Made by a program: the position numbers and the translations under genes
The notes under the pieces: model-generated
The model's database searches: none
The model's input: the letters and a program-made list of their open reading frames with translations, nothing else
Told to the model about the DNA's origin: nothing
Source of the DNA: Methanothrix sp.
GTDB taxonomy: Archaea > Halobacteriota > Methanosarcinia > Methanotrichales > Methanotrichaceae
Length of the DNA: 58,767 nt
NCBI GenBank assembly: GCA_017994055.1
Contig: JAGOLL010000003.1
Location: 1 to 58,767 of the forward strand
Direction: 5' to 3'
In this document: positions 51,389 through 58,767 of the stretch, piece by piece
How positions within the stretch are numbered: position 1 is the stretch's first letter
Layout: every line of letters starts with the position of its first letter

Positions 51389-52534
51389 ATGGCAGGTTCA
51401 TGGAATATCAAAGATAGGGCCAAAGCCCTAAGCTTTCTGAAAAATGGCGATGCCAGTCCTAAAGTCAGCGATCTGGCGGAGCCTCCCCTGCCCCTGCCCA
51501 ACCAGAAGACTCTGGAAAAGCCCAAGATCACGGTCATCGATTATAGCGACATGAATTATCATGAGGCTGAGGCAAAGGATGTTACGGAATGTTTCCGTTT
51601 CAAGAACCAGCCCACAGTGACCTGGATCAACATCGACGGCCTTCATCAGATGGATGTGCTGGAAAATCTCGGCGCTTGTTATGGAATTCATCCTCTGGTC
51701 CTGGAGGATATCCTCACCGACCAGCGCCCCAAGATAGAGGACTACGACGACTACATATTCATAGTGCTCAAGATGCTCTACTACGAAGATAGCGAAGAGA
51801 GTCCGGAGGATGATGAGGGCGACGATCTGGGCGAGTCCTCCCTGGATATGGACCAGGTGAGCATCATCCTTGGCCCGAACTTCATCATATCCTTTAAAGA
51901 AAAAGAGGTGGATGTATTCAATCCCCTGCGGGATAGGCTGCGTACAGCCAAAGGCAAGATTCGAAAGCAAGGAGCGGATTACCTGGCCTATTCCATGATC
52001 GATGCCATAGTGGATCACTATTTTGTGATCATGGAAAAGCTGGGCGAGCGCTTCGAGGATCTGGAGGATGTCGTCGTCTCTGATCCCGAGCCGGGAATAC
52101 TTCCCACTATCTATAACTTGAAGAGGGATATGCTCTTTTTGCGCAAGTCTGTCTGGCCGTTGCGAGAGGCTATTAGCAAAATGCAGAGAACCGATTCCCA
52201 CCTGGTCACCGAGGCCACCAAGATCTATCTGCGCGATGTATACGACCACACCATACAGGTGATCGAGAATGTGGAGACCTTCCGGGATATGTCCGCCTCT
52301 CTTCTGGAGACATACCTCTCCAGCCTGAGCAATAAGCTCAATGAGGTGATCAAGCTTCTTACCATCATCTCCACCATATTCATCCCCCTCACCTTCGTAG
52401 CGGGAGTGTATGGGATGAACTTCAGGTTCATGCCCGAGCTCGAGTCTCCCTGGGGCTATCCGGCGGTATTGATATTCATGCTCCTCGTGGTAGCGATTAT
52501 GCTGGCTTATTTCCGCCGGAAAGAATGGATTTAG
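51389..52534 (+). CDS. corA: CorA magnesium/cobalt transporter
   Basis: 381-residue pentameric ion channel. The long N-terminal cytoplasmic funnel contains an acidic loop (EDSEESPEDDEGDDLGESS) and the helix that lines the pore. The two C-terminal helices carry the family selectivity motif YGMNF followed by MPELESPWGYP, and a basic end RRKEWI. Starts 18 bases after the Lrp gene, suggesting co-transcription and possibly regulation by that Lrp protein. Confidence 0.92.
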   Translation: MAGSWNIKDRAKALSFLKNGDASPKVSDLAEPPLPLPNQKTLEKPKITVIDYSDMNYHEAEAKDVTECFRFKNQPTVTWINIDGLHQMDVLENLGACYGIHPLVLEDILTDQRPKIEDYDDYIFIVLKMLYYEDSEESPEDDEGDDLGESSLDMDQVSIILGPNFIISFKEKEVDVFNPLRDRLRTAKGKIRKQGADYLAYSMIDAIVDHYFVIMEKLGERFEDLEDVVVSDPEPGILPTIYNLKRDMLFLRKSVWPLREAISKMQRTDSHLVTEATKIYLRDVYDHTIQVIENVETFRDMSASLLETYLSSLSNKLNEVIKLLTIISTIFIPLTFVAGVYGMNFRFMPELESPWGYPAVLIFMLLVVAIMLAYFRRKEWI

Positions 52535-52740
52535 AAGAAACGATGACTATCCATTTCTGCTTCAAACTCAGTAATCTATAGTCTGCCATCTTAAGCCGCA
52601 TGAGGCAACAGTGCCAAAAGAGTCGGACACGGCCTTTTTCGAATATATCTTTTTAAATCTATCTTTCTCGAATCTATGGATCCTAATGCCGCAATGGATA
52701 TGAGCCAGGCCGGACCAATCAGATTCCTGGTGCGAAGATC

Positions 52741-53037
52741 ATGGAGTTAGGAAAGAAGGCCAAGCCCATCTCACCGGAGGAGATGGCGGCGGTGCATCAT
52801 GCTCTGGAGAGCCCCATCCGCAGGAATATGCTCATCCTTATGAACCAAGGGATTCTGACCGTCCCAGATGTGGCCAAGGCGGCTGGAGATAAGATGCTGC
52901 AGTATCAGCTTTACCGTCTGGAACTGGCGGGACTCATAGAGCTGGAAGGGGATAGGATCATCCTCACCGAGGCAGGAGTAGCCTATGGGGAGCTGGTGAA
53001 AAAGGAGAAGGAGTTGGGCGGGGCGGACAGGATTTAG
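52741..53037 (+). CDS. Winged-helix DNA-binding protein
   Basis: 98-residue ArsR/MarR-like protein. ALESPIRRNMLILMNQGILT and PDVAKAAGDKMLQYQLYRLE form the helix-turn-helix, then LAGLIELEGDRIILTEAG is the wing. No metal-binding cysteines are present, so a metal sensor of ArsR type is unlikely. It is followed after 56 bases by the AI-2E family permease gene, which it may control. TATA-like TTTTTAAATC lies near 52651. Confidence 0.75.
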   Translation: MELGKKAKPISPEEMAAVHHALESPIRRNMLILMNQGILTVPDVAKAAGDKMLQYQLYRLELAGLIELEGDRIILTEAGVAYGELVKKEKELGGADRI

Positions 53038-53093
53038 CCTCGATATAAGGAAGTTAGAAAGGCTTTAATGCTGCCGAGCCCGAATTATGTAGC

Positions 53094-54218
53094 ATGAATT
53101 TCAGCCGCAGGTTTGACCTGGCAGCCGGGATCACCGTCTCCCTGGTCATTCTCATCACCGTCTACCTGACCAAGAATTTCCTGAACACCATTCTACTGAG
53201 CATGGTCCTGGTATTTCTGCTCAGACCGCTTTATTCCCTCTTCTTCCGGCTGACTCGCAGGAGGCGGATCTCATCCTTTTTCTCTTTGCTCATCGTCTTC
53301 CTGCTCATTTTAGGATTTCTGATTGGAATCACCACAGCGCTGCTGGTGGAGATGGTCAATCTGGAGAGATCTGGATTCATATCCGGCTCCCAGATCACTG
53401 CCATAATCCAGGAGATCGAATTATGGGCCAAAAGCTCCATTCCCGCCTGGATCTATAATTCCATAATTGAGATGATTTTAAGATATGTGGAGGAGATAAG
53501 CGATATACCCATAGCCATAGCCAAATGGCTTCTGCCCCTCCTGGAGAAGGGCCTCAGCTCCTTCGCCACCAATCTGCCGGTTCTCTTCGCCCAGCTTGTT
53601 GTGGCTATATTCTTTACCTATTATGTCCTCCTGGACGGCAAGGAGTTCATCGCCAAGGCCCTGGATCTGGTGCCGGAGGAGAAAAAGGAGATTATGCATA
53701 TATTTCTTCGTGAGCTCAACATCATCTATAACACCCTCTTTTCCGTATACTTCACCACGTCCATACTCAGCGGAGTCATGGCTGCCATAGGCTTTTCTCT
53801 GCTGGGGGTGCCCTATCCGGTCCTGATGGGCGGCATAGTGGCGGCTTTCACACTCCTGCCCATGCTCGGGCCACCGTTTGTATTCGTTCCCATGGCGTTA
53901 TATTATATATTCCATGGGGATATACTCCTGTCTTTAGTGCTGCTGGTCTTCGGAGTAGTGATGCTTATGATTGTGCCGGAGAATATAATCCGCCCCCATC
54001 TGGCCATGAAGACCTCACGCATACATCCCACCTTGACATTGCTGGCTTATACCGCGCCCGTATTTGTGGTGGGCGTCTTTGGAGTGATCATAGGACCCAC
54101 ACTCTATGTATTTCTGCTTGCGGTATATCGAACGATAGTTATCAACCGCAGGGATAATCTTGAAAAAGATTCCGGGTGCGATGGCCAGGAGAAGAATCAA
54201 ATTCCATGCAAAAATTGA
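53094..54218 (+). CDS. AI-2E/PerM-family membrane protein
   Basis: 374-residue protein with about eight hydrophobic helices in the order expected of the AI-2E transporter family: paired N-terminal helices, a central amphipathic region (WAKSSIPAWIYNSIIEMILR), and the C-terminal GIVAAFTLLPMLGPPFVFVP with the family glycine-proline motif, then RPHLAMKTSRIHPTLTLLA. Some members move signals or sodium/protons; function in archaea is unclear. ATG at 53094 has no strong ribosome-binding site. C-terminus is charged and short. Confidence 0.85.
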   Translation: MNFSRRFDLAAGITVSLVILITVYLTKNFLNTILLSMVLVFLLRPLYSLFFRLTRRRRISSFFSLLIVFLLILGFLIGITTALLVEMVNLERSGFISGSQITAIIQEIELWAKSSIPAWIYNSIIEMILRYVEEISDIPIAIAKWLLPLLEKGLSSFATNLPVLFAQLVVAIFFTYYVLLDGKEFIAKALDLVPEEKKEIMHIFLRELNIIYNTLFSVYFTTSILSGVMAAIGFSLLGVPYPVLMGGIVAAFTLLPMLGPPFVFVPMALYYIFHGDILLSLVLLVFGVVMLMIVPENIIRPHLAMKTSRIHPTLTLLAYTAPVFVVGVFGVIIGPTLYVFLLAVYRTIVINRRDNLEKDSGCDGQEKNQIPCKN

Positions 54219-54319
54219 TGGATCTATACCAAAGGCACCATTACTCTCATGTCGATCACTGTCGCGTCCTCCCTCGCAAGGTTAATATCCAGTGCACCAA
54301 TTTTATTGGGTGACCAAAA

Positions 54320-54583
54320 ATGAATCTGGATATTGCTTCTCTCCTGGACCAGGATATTTATACCCAGCGGGGCGTTTTTGTGGGCAGAGTCGAGGATGCT
54401 GTTCTGGACCCTGAGAACGGTGTGATAAGCGGCTTGGCGGTCCGAGATGTTAACCGGGAGCTGTTTGATCGGAAGGGCGGCAAAGGGATCATCATTCCAT
54501 ACCGCTGGGTTATAGCCTTGGCAGACATCATCATCATCCGGCATCTTACCAGAAATGAAAAGGATCAGCGAGAGGTCGATTAG
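54320..54583 (+). CDS. PRC-barrel domain protein
   Basis: 87-residue small beta-barrel. Typical strand pattern: DIYTQRGVFVGRVEDAVLDP, then GVISGLAVRDVNRELFDRK, and IIIPYRWVIALADIIII. Stand-alone archaeal PRC-barrel proteins are abundant; possible roles include RNA metabolism and cell division regulation. It overlaps the Thg1-like gene by 29 bases in another frame, so the pair is co-translated. Confidence 0.78.
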   Translation: MNLDIASLLDQDIYTQRGVFVGRVEDAVLDPENGVISGLAVRDVNRELFDRKGGKGIIIPYRWVIALADIIIIRHLTRNEKDQREVD

Positions 54584-55253
54584 CCGGGAGATCTTCTCCG
54601 GCCTGTATGCCCCAGCCCCACTGGCAGCCAGAGCGGATGGAAGGGGCTTCAAGAAATTACTGGAAGGCAGAAAGAAGCCTTACGATTTCGATTTCGCCTG
54701 TTCCATGGTCCGGGCCACAGAGGGCATCTTTTTCGATTCCGGCCTCGCTCCCGCCCTTGCCTTTTCCTTCTCCGATGAGGTCAGCCTGATCTATCTCAGG
54801 GCGCCGCTGGCGGGTCGGGTGGAAAAGATCGATTCCCTGGTGGCCGGCCATCTCTCTGCCGCCCTCTCTCTTAGCCTGGGCAGGCTGGTTACAATGGACT
54901 GCCGTACCATACCACTCTGCAGAGAGGAGATACTCCGATATCTGGTGGAGCGTCAGGATGAGGCCTGGAGAAATCATGTCTTCTCATATGGCTTCTCCAT
55001 GCTTAGGCAGGAGGGGCTGAATCCCGCTCAGTCCATGGCGAGGCTGCGCGGCCTCTCTGAGTCGCAGATTCATGAGCTGGTCTTCGAGAGGGGCATAAAC
55101 CTGGCCAAAACTTCGACCTGGGAGCGGCGAGGGGTGATGGTCTATCGCAGAGGCGAAAAGCTGGAATCAAACTGGGATCTGCCCCTATTCTCCACAGCCG
55201 AGGGCGCCCTATTTCTGGAAGAGATCTCCGGAGTTCCGTTTGCAAAGCAATAG
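54555..55253 (+). CDS. thg1: Thg1-like 3'-5' nucleotidyltransferase (tRNA-His guanylyltransferase family)
   Basis: 232-residue enzyme that adds nucleotides to the 5' end of tRNA in the reverse direction. The catalytic acid residues lie in AARADGRGFKKLL and FSFSDEVSLIYL. The FDFACSMVRATEGIFFDS segment between them and the C-terminal WRNHVFSYGFSMLRQEG are also family features. Archaeal members repair truncated tRNA 5' ends or add G-1 to tRNA-His. ATG 54555 lies within the end of the PRC-barrel gene. The other reading, an unknown conserved protein, is much less likely. Confidence 0.82.
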   Translation: MKRISERSISREIFSGLYAPAPLAARADGRGFKKLLEGRKKPYDFDFACSMVRATEGIFFDSGLAPALAFSFSDEVSLIYLRAPLAGRVEKIDSLVAGHLSAALSLSLGRLVTMDCRTIPLCREEILRYLVERQDEAWRNHVFSYGFSMLRQEGLNPAQSMARLRGLSESQIHELVFERGINLAKTSTWERRGVMVYRRGEKLESNWDLPLFSTAEGALFLEEISGVPFAKQ

Positions 55254-55295
55254 GCATTTCATGCATTATCCGTTAATAAAGGAGCATAATGTCCT

Positions 55296-56126
55296 TTATT
55301 CCATTTCCGAAAGGATCATGAAATATCTCTTGATTATATCCCTGTTCCCGGGAGGAAGGCTCTCGATATAAAGCTCAGAGGCAACTGCTTCAACCTCTCC
55401 CGCCTGGGATTTCTGGAATGCCCGCTCCACAGGATCGGCACTTCTGGCCAGGGATCCTGCTCCAAGGCCCGGATAGAGCTCGAGGTCCATCTTGTTCTCA
55501 TTTAAAACCGCCAGAGAAGGCTTGCCGAAGATGTTGCCGGTAAGATTGATCTCCTGCCCGAATCCGGGCTCATCTGCCTTATCCTGAAAGGCGGAAATAG
55601 CTTTATCTCTGATCTCAGAGAGGGCCTGAAAGTCGGATGGATTGACGATCTCGCTCTCTGAAATGATTATTGCCGCTCCGGAGAGGAGCACAAGGAAGAG
55701 GGCTCTGCCCTTGATCTGCCTTGAATCCAGGATCATACTGGGCTTGATGGAATTGAGTCCTGCTTTCAGATCCTGGGCCAGTTTTTGCATGGGCAGGGTA
55801 TGAAGGTCGCGATTATCATAACCGGTTCTTGCTTTCTCCGAGATCTCCCCGCCCAAGAGAGGAAATATATCTGGACGTCTTCGTCTCTTTATCAGCCTCG
55901 CGGCGGCCAAGCCGAGAAATGCAGATAGAATGGCCGGCGAATGCTCCAGGAGCGGTGAATCCTGATAATAGAAATTCATAAAGGCGGGAAGACCGATAAC
56001 CAAGGCCAGGCAGAAAATGGCAATGGAGAGCAGTGCAGCATTGAGCACAAAAATATTTCTTTCGTAGCGCTGCATCGCCTCCACCAGCCTCTTGAGAGGC
56101 TCAAGGAATTCATAAGGCCCTTTCAT
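55296..56126 (-). CDS. Membrane protein of unknown function
   Basis: 276-residue protein. A soluble N-terminus (MKGPYEFLEPLKRLVEAMQR) is followed by helices at NIFVLNAALLSIAIFCLALV and PAILSAFLGLAAARL, then a basic KRRRR stretch, a cytoplasmic part, a further helix (ALFLVLLSGAAIIIS), and an outer or soluble C-terminal domain with INLTGNIFGKPSLAVLN. I do not recognise the family. ATG 56126 is chosen because the frame upstream is unlike protein. It is divergent from the SpoIIE-type phosphatase gene, 149 bases apart. Confidence 0.6.
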   Translation of the reverse strand: MKGPYEFLEPLKRLVEAMQRYERNIFVLNAALLSIAIFCLALVIGLPAFMNFYYQDSPLLEHSPAILSAFLGLAAARLIKRRRRPDIFPLLGGEISEKARTGYDNRDLHTLPMQKLAQDLKAGLNSIKPSMILDSRQIKGRALFLVLLSGAAIIISESEIVNPSDFQALSEIRDKAISAFQDKADEPGFGQEINLTGNIFGKPSLAVLNENKMDLELYPGLGAGSLARSADPVERAFQKSQAGEVEAVASELYIESLPPGNRDIIKRYFMILSEME

Positions 56127-56275
56127 AATATTTATTCGGATAGCTCTAATAAATACTTTCCCAGGGTTTTGTCCAGCTTGCTGGAAAGAGTTTATATCGC
56201 CAGGTCTAATCATGATTATATCATTCACATAGTGCATAGCCCGGCAAGAACAGAGATTGTCACTGAGATGTAAAC

Positions 56276-58330
56276 ATGATTGGCATCGATGGATTAAGGG
56301 GCAAGATCCTGGCAGTCCTGCTAGCCTTTGCCCTGGTGCCAATGGCATTAATGGGAATTCTCTCTCTGGGAGAGATGAACCGGGCATCTTCAGATATTGA
56401 GAGCAATATTACCGGCCTGGCTACATCATTGAACCGCTCCGCTCTGGCGGCGGGCTCTAATGATGCCGACCAGGTGCAGCTGGCTGAGGCGAAAGCCCGT
56501 CAGATTGATGCATTCTTTCTGCGCATCGCCTCTGAGAACGAATTGGTGGCGAAATATGCAGCCAGCATCTCCGAAACGGAGAGTTGCGAGACGCCAGCAG
56601 GAATCTGGATTGCCCCTACGGGTTCGGATAAGATGGCATCAGAGAGAAGAGATGCTGCAGTGAGGTCTCTTTGTGTACCGGCCAGGCTGATGCAGGAGAT
56701 TCATAAGGCTGATTCTTCTATCTCTCTATCTTATATCGGAACCGAGGAGGGGGTTCTTGCGGTCTGGCCATACAGCAATAAGACCCTCAGCAATGCGGCG
56801 CCTTTCAGCTATAAGGACAAATCCTATTATGAAAAGGCGAAGGAGAAAAAGCAGACCATCTGGACGGGCCCTTATTCGGATACAAAGGGCAAAGAAGTCA
56901 TTACGGTTACAACTCCTTTCTTTCGCCAGGGCGAGTTCGCGGGCATAGCAGGAATGGATATCTCATTATATCCGATTTATAGCGACCTATCATCTCTAAA
57001 AGGGCGCGGATTTCCCTTCCTGATCGATTCAACTGGTTTAATATTATATCGCCCTAAAATTAAACCTGAAAGCTACATCAATAGCCTCTTTGCAACTGAT
57101 AATCTAATCGAATCAGCTGACCCCGAGGTCAGATATCTGGGCAGAGAGATGCTCGAGAAGAGCACAGGCTCCATTCTGGTCGGGCTGGAGCAAGGCGACG
57201 GATATGTGGCCTTTTCGCGCATTAATGTTTTAGGGTGGACCTTGGGCATTGCCTATGCTGCGGAAGAGATGAGCCTTCCGGCCAGATATATCGATTCCGG
57301 AATCAAGGATGTTGCCAATGGCACAATTTCCAGCCTGGATGATGCTTCAGGGAGGATCGGAGTCTATGCCTTTATGGTCTTCCTTTTAGCTGCTCTTTCA
57401 GTGTTAGCGGCCGGATACTGGCTGGCGGGAAGAGTTGAGGCTGAGCTGGCCTCTATTATTCAGGCAGCGGACAGGGTCTCTCGCGGGGATCTTGAGATTG
57501 AGGTAAATGCAGGCCAGGAATTGGCAGGTCTTGGAGCTTCTTTTAATAGAATGGTGCAGGCACTGAGAGCCCAATCAAATAAAAAAGGTCAGGATGCCTC
57601 TATCAGGGGCCCGTCCTGCGTAGGGACTGCTTTTCTGGAAGGCATGAAAAGAAGCCTCGTCCCGCCGCCAATGCCTTCGCGAGATGATTATGAGATTCAC
57701 GTAATGTACTGGCCGTCTCCTGCTGACAATTTTGATCTTTACCATTTGGAAGAGGTAGAGGGAAGAATTGTCCTGGCTATGGCCGATGTGGCTGGCGACG
57801 GAGAGCAGGCAGCAATGCTGGCTATAATGTCCAGGACTCTTATTATTGCCTCACATGAAAAATTGAACCCGGAAAAGGCCATAGCTGACTTGAACTCCCA
57901 GATAATCCAGCACGGCCACGGGACAAATCTGGCTGCTTTTTATGCCATCCTGGATCCTCTAAGCCACACCCTGGAATATGTGAATGCCGGATTTAATCCT
58001 CCATTTATAGTCGATCCGGGAGGGATGGTTGATACCTTGGGCGGTGGAGGTCTGGCTTTGGGCATGCTGGAGCCGATAGAACTGCGGAAGACCCTGATTC
58101 CACTTCAGCCAGAGGATGTCATGGTTATGTACTCAGATGGGGTTATTGAGGCAGAGAACAGCCTCGAGAAGCAGTTTGGTGTGGAGCGGCTGATAAATCT
58201 GGTCATTGCGAATAGAGATCGGCCTGCCTCTGAGATACTGCTGGCGGCAGAAAAGGACCTTATGGAGCATACAAAAACAGGAAGGGCTGAATCTGATGCA
58301 GCTCTAATAATTCTCAAGCGATTGATTTGA
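56276..58330 (+). CDS. Cache-HAMP-SpoIIE-type PP2C phosphatase (membrane sensor)
   Basis: 684-residue sensor protein. Helix 1 (ILAVLLAFALVPMALMGILS) and helix 2 (IGVYAFMVFLLAALSVLAAG, near residue 365) enclose an extracellular dCache_1 domain (YKDKSYYEKAKEKKQTIWTG, FAGIAGMDISLYPIY). A HAMP segment follows (ADRVSRGDLEIEVNAGQELA). The last 230 residues are a SpoIIE/RsbU-type phosphatase with metal sites in PADNFDLYHL, MADVAGDGEQAAML and YSDGVIEAENSLEKQF. It would dephosphorylate a protein in response to an external ligand. No anti-sigma or kinase partner is in view. Confidence 0.88.
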   Translation: MIGIDGLRGKILAVLLAFALVPMALMGILSLGEMNRASSDIESNITGLATSLNRSALAAGSNDADQVQLAEAKARQIDAFFLRIASENELVAKYAASISETESCETPAGIWIAPTGSDKMASERRDAAVRSLCVPARLMQEIHKADSSISLSYIGTEEGVLAVWPYSNKTLSNAAPFSYKDKSYYEKAKEKKQTIWTGPYSDTKGKEVITVTTPFFRQGEFAGIAGMDISLYPIYSDLSSLKGRGFPFLIDSTGLILYRPKIKPESYINSLFATDNLIESADPEVRYLGREMLEKSTGSILVGLEQGDGYVAFSRINVLGWTLGIAYAAEEMSLPARYIDSGIKDVANGTISSLDDASGRIGVYAFMVFLLAALSVLAAGYWLAGRVEAELASIIQAADRVSRGDLEIEVNAGQELAGLGASFNRMVQALRAQSNKKGQDASIRGPSCVGTAFLEGMKRSLVPPPMPSRDDYEIHVMYWPSPADNFDLYHLEEVEGRIVLAMADVAGDGEQAAMLAIMSRTLIIASHEKLNPEKAIADLNSQIIQHGHGTNLAAFYAILDPLSHTLEYVNAGFNPPFIVDPGGMVDTLGGGGLALGMLEPIELRKTLIPLQPEDVMVMYSDGVIEAENSLEKQFGVERLINLVIANRDRPASEILLAAEKDLMEHTKTGRAESDAALIILKRLI

Positions 58331-58767
58331 GTTTTGCACCATCTTTAAATGATATCTCTGAATGGAAAGCAGGATGTGAAGGCAATAGTTGCATTTTCTG
58401 CATTATACGACCAGGCAGCAGGATTATCCGAAATCCTTAAATACCAACCTTGATCACAGAGCCTGCCGAAAGATAGGCCTTTTCGGTTTGCTCCGCGAAT
58501 TGCTCCTAAAATCGTTTGGGATTAGATTATGCGAGGCAAAGAGTATAAATAGAATAGCGCCATCGACTGCTAGGCCGATATTTGGCGCGGAAATAAGCGG
58601 CGGGATAGAAATCCTTAAATAGGAGTTATCCTTACGCAATAGGGCCGATGAGGCATCGCAGGACAAAGGCTGCGACCCCGATTTGATGAAGGGCCGAGTT
58701 CCAATCTGCGATACAAAGAAACAAGTGGAGACGCGAGCTATTTCGTGTCTGACATTGGTCTTGGCGA
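58331..58767. promoter_or_regulatory. Gene-free region with three tandem promoter-like boxes
   Basis: GAAATCCTTAAATA occurs exactly at 58430-58443 and 58608-58621, 178 bases apart, resembling BRE plus TATA elements. A third box, TATAAATA, lies at 58544-58551. A CCGAAA/TTTCGG inverted repeat with a nine-base loop is at 58466-58486. No credible ORF; an ATG frame from 58686 is open to the end of the window but lacks a ribosome-binding site. Tandem promoters of this kind are typical before rRNA or other stable RNA operons. Confidence 0.5.

Noticed and set aside
58686..58767. ATG frame open to the end of the window (MKGRVPICD...)
   Set aside because: No ribosome-binding site, and it lies just after tandem promoter boxes that may drive a stable RNA; too short to judge.

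Overview
The window reads as the chromosome of a methanogenic euryarchaeon, most likely an acetate user of the Methanothrix/Methanosaeta type; the genus is inferred, not proven. Support for a methanogen comes from genes for coenzyme B (AksA-type homocitrate synthase), methanofuran (MfnD-like tyramine-glutamate ligase) and cobamide (cobyric acid synthase), an archaeal dUTPase, an archaeal Thg1-like protein, BRE/TATA-type promoters and a tRNA without an encoded CCA. An AceTr (GPR1/FUN34/YaaH) acetate transporter fits acetoclastic life.

Layout. 1-4.3 kb (minus strand): end of a surface-polysaccharide locus with a partial DegT aminotransferase, GT4, Wzx-like flippase and acyltransferase. 4.4-8.6 kb (minus): cobyric acid synthase, a Dph6-type ATP pyrophosphatase fused to a glutamine amidotransferase, and AksA. 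8.8-17.4 kb: a radical SAM protein and a second glycan locus (GT2 with membrane tail, RmlB, RmlC-like, RmlA, GDP-mannose-dehydratase-like SDR, GT4, GT2). 17.5-22.5 kb: dUTPase, an overlooked 51-residue Cys/Trp protein, MoxR-DUF58-LarA operon, and hisF with an anomalous start. 22.6-29.4 kb: membrane protein, an AT-rich ApeA-like HEPN gene, tandem-ACT protein, phenylacetate-CoA ligase family enzyme, MfnD, ArgB.

29.65-39.61 kb is the most unusual part. It starts at a tRNA-Leu(CAA) gene and ends at a copy of that tRNA's 3' end (15 of 15 bases exact, 19 of 21 extended), the signature of an integrated island of about 9.9 kb. Its cargo is a secreted alkylsulfatase-like protein with an altered metal site, a bacterial-style lipoprotein, a 210-bp cluster of CGTAAC repeats, and an extracellular sensor cluster: one tandem sCache protein, three dCache-like proteins, one type 1 substrate-binding protein and one small secreted protein. 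None of these carries a cytoplasmic output domain or a permease. A degraded secreted ORF and, just outside, an FkbM methyltransferase and a decayed IS3-family transposase indicate active turnover.

41.5-58.8 kb returns to core genes: CopA copper ATPase, AceTr, PsiE-like protein, tungstate/molybdate ABC transporter (binding protein, permease, ATPase), sugar epimerase, peroxiredoxin, Lrp regulator, CorA, winged-helix protein, AI-2E family permease, PRC-barrel protein overlapping Thg1, an unknown membrane protein, and a Cache-HAMP-SpoIIE-type phosphatase. The window ends in a gene-free stretch with three promoter-like boxes, two sharing an exact 14-bp core, suggesting the upstream region of a strongly expressed (possibly stable RNA) unit.
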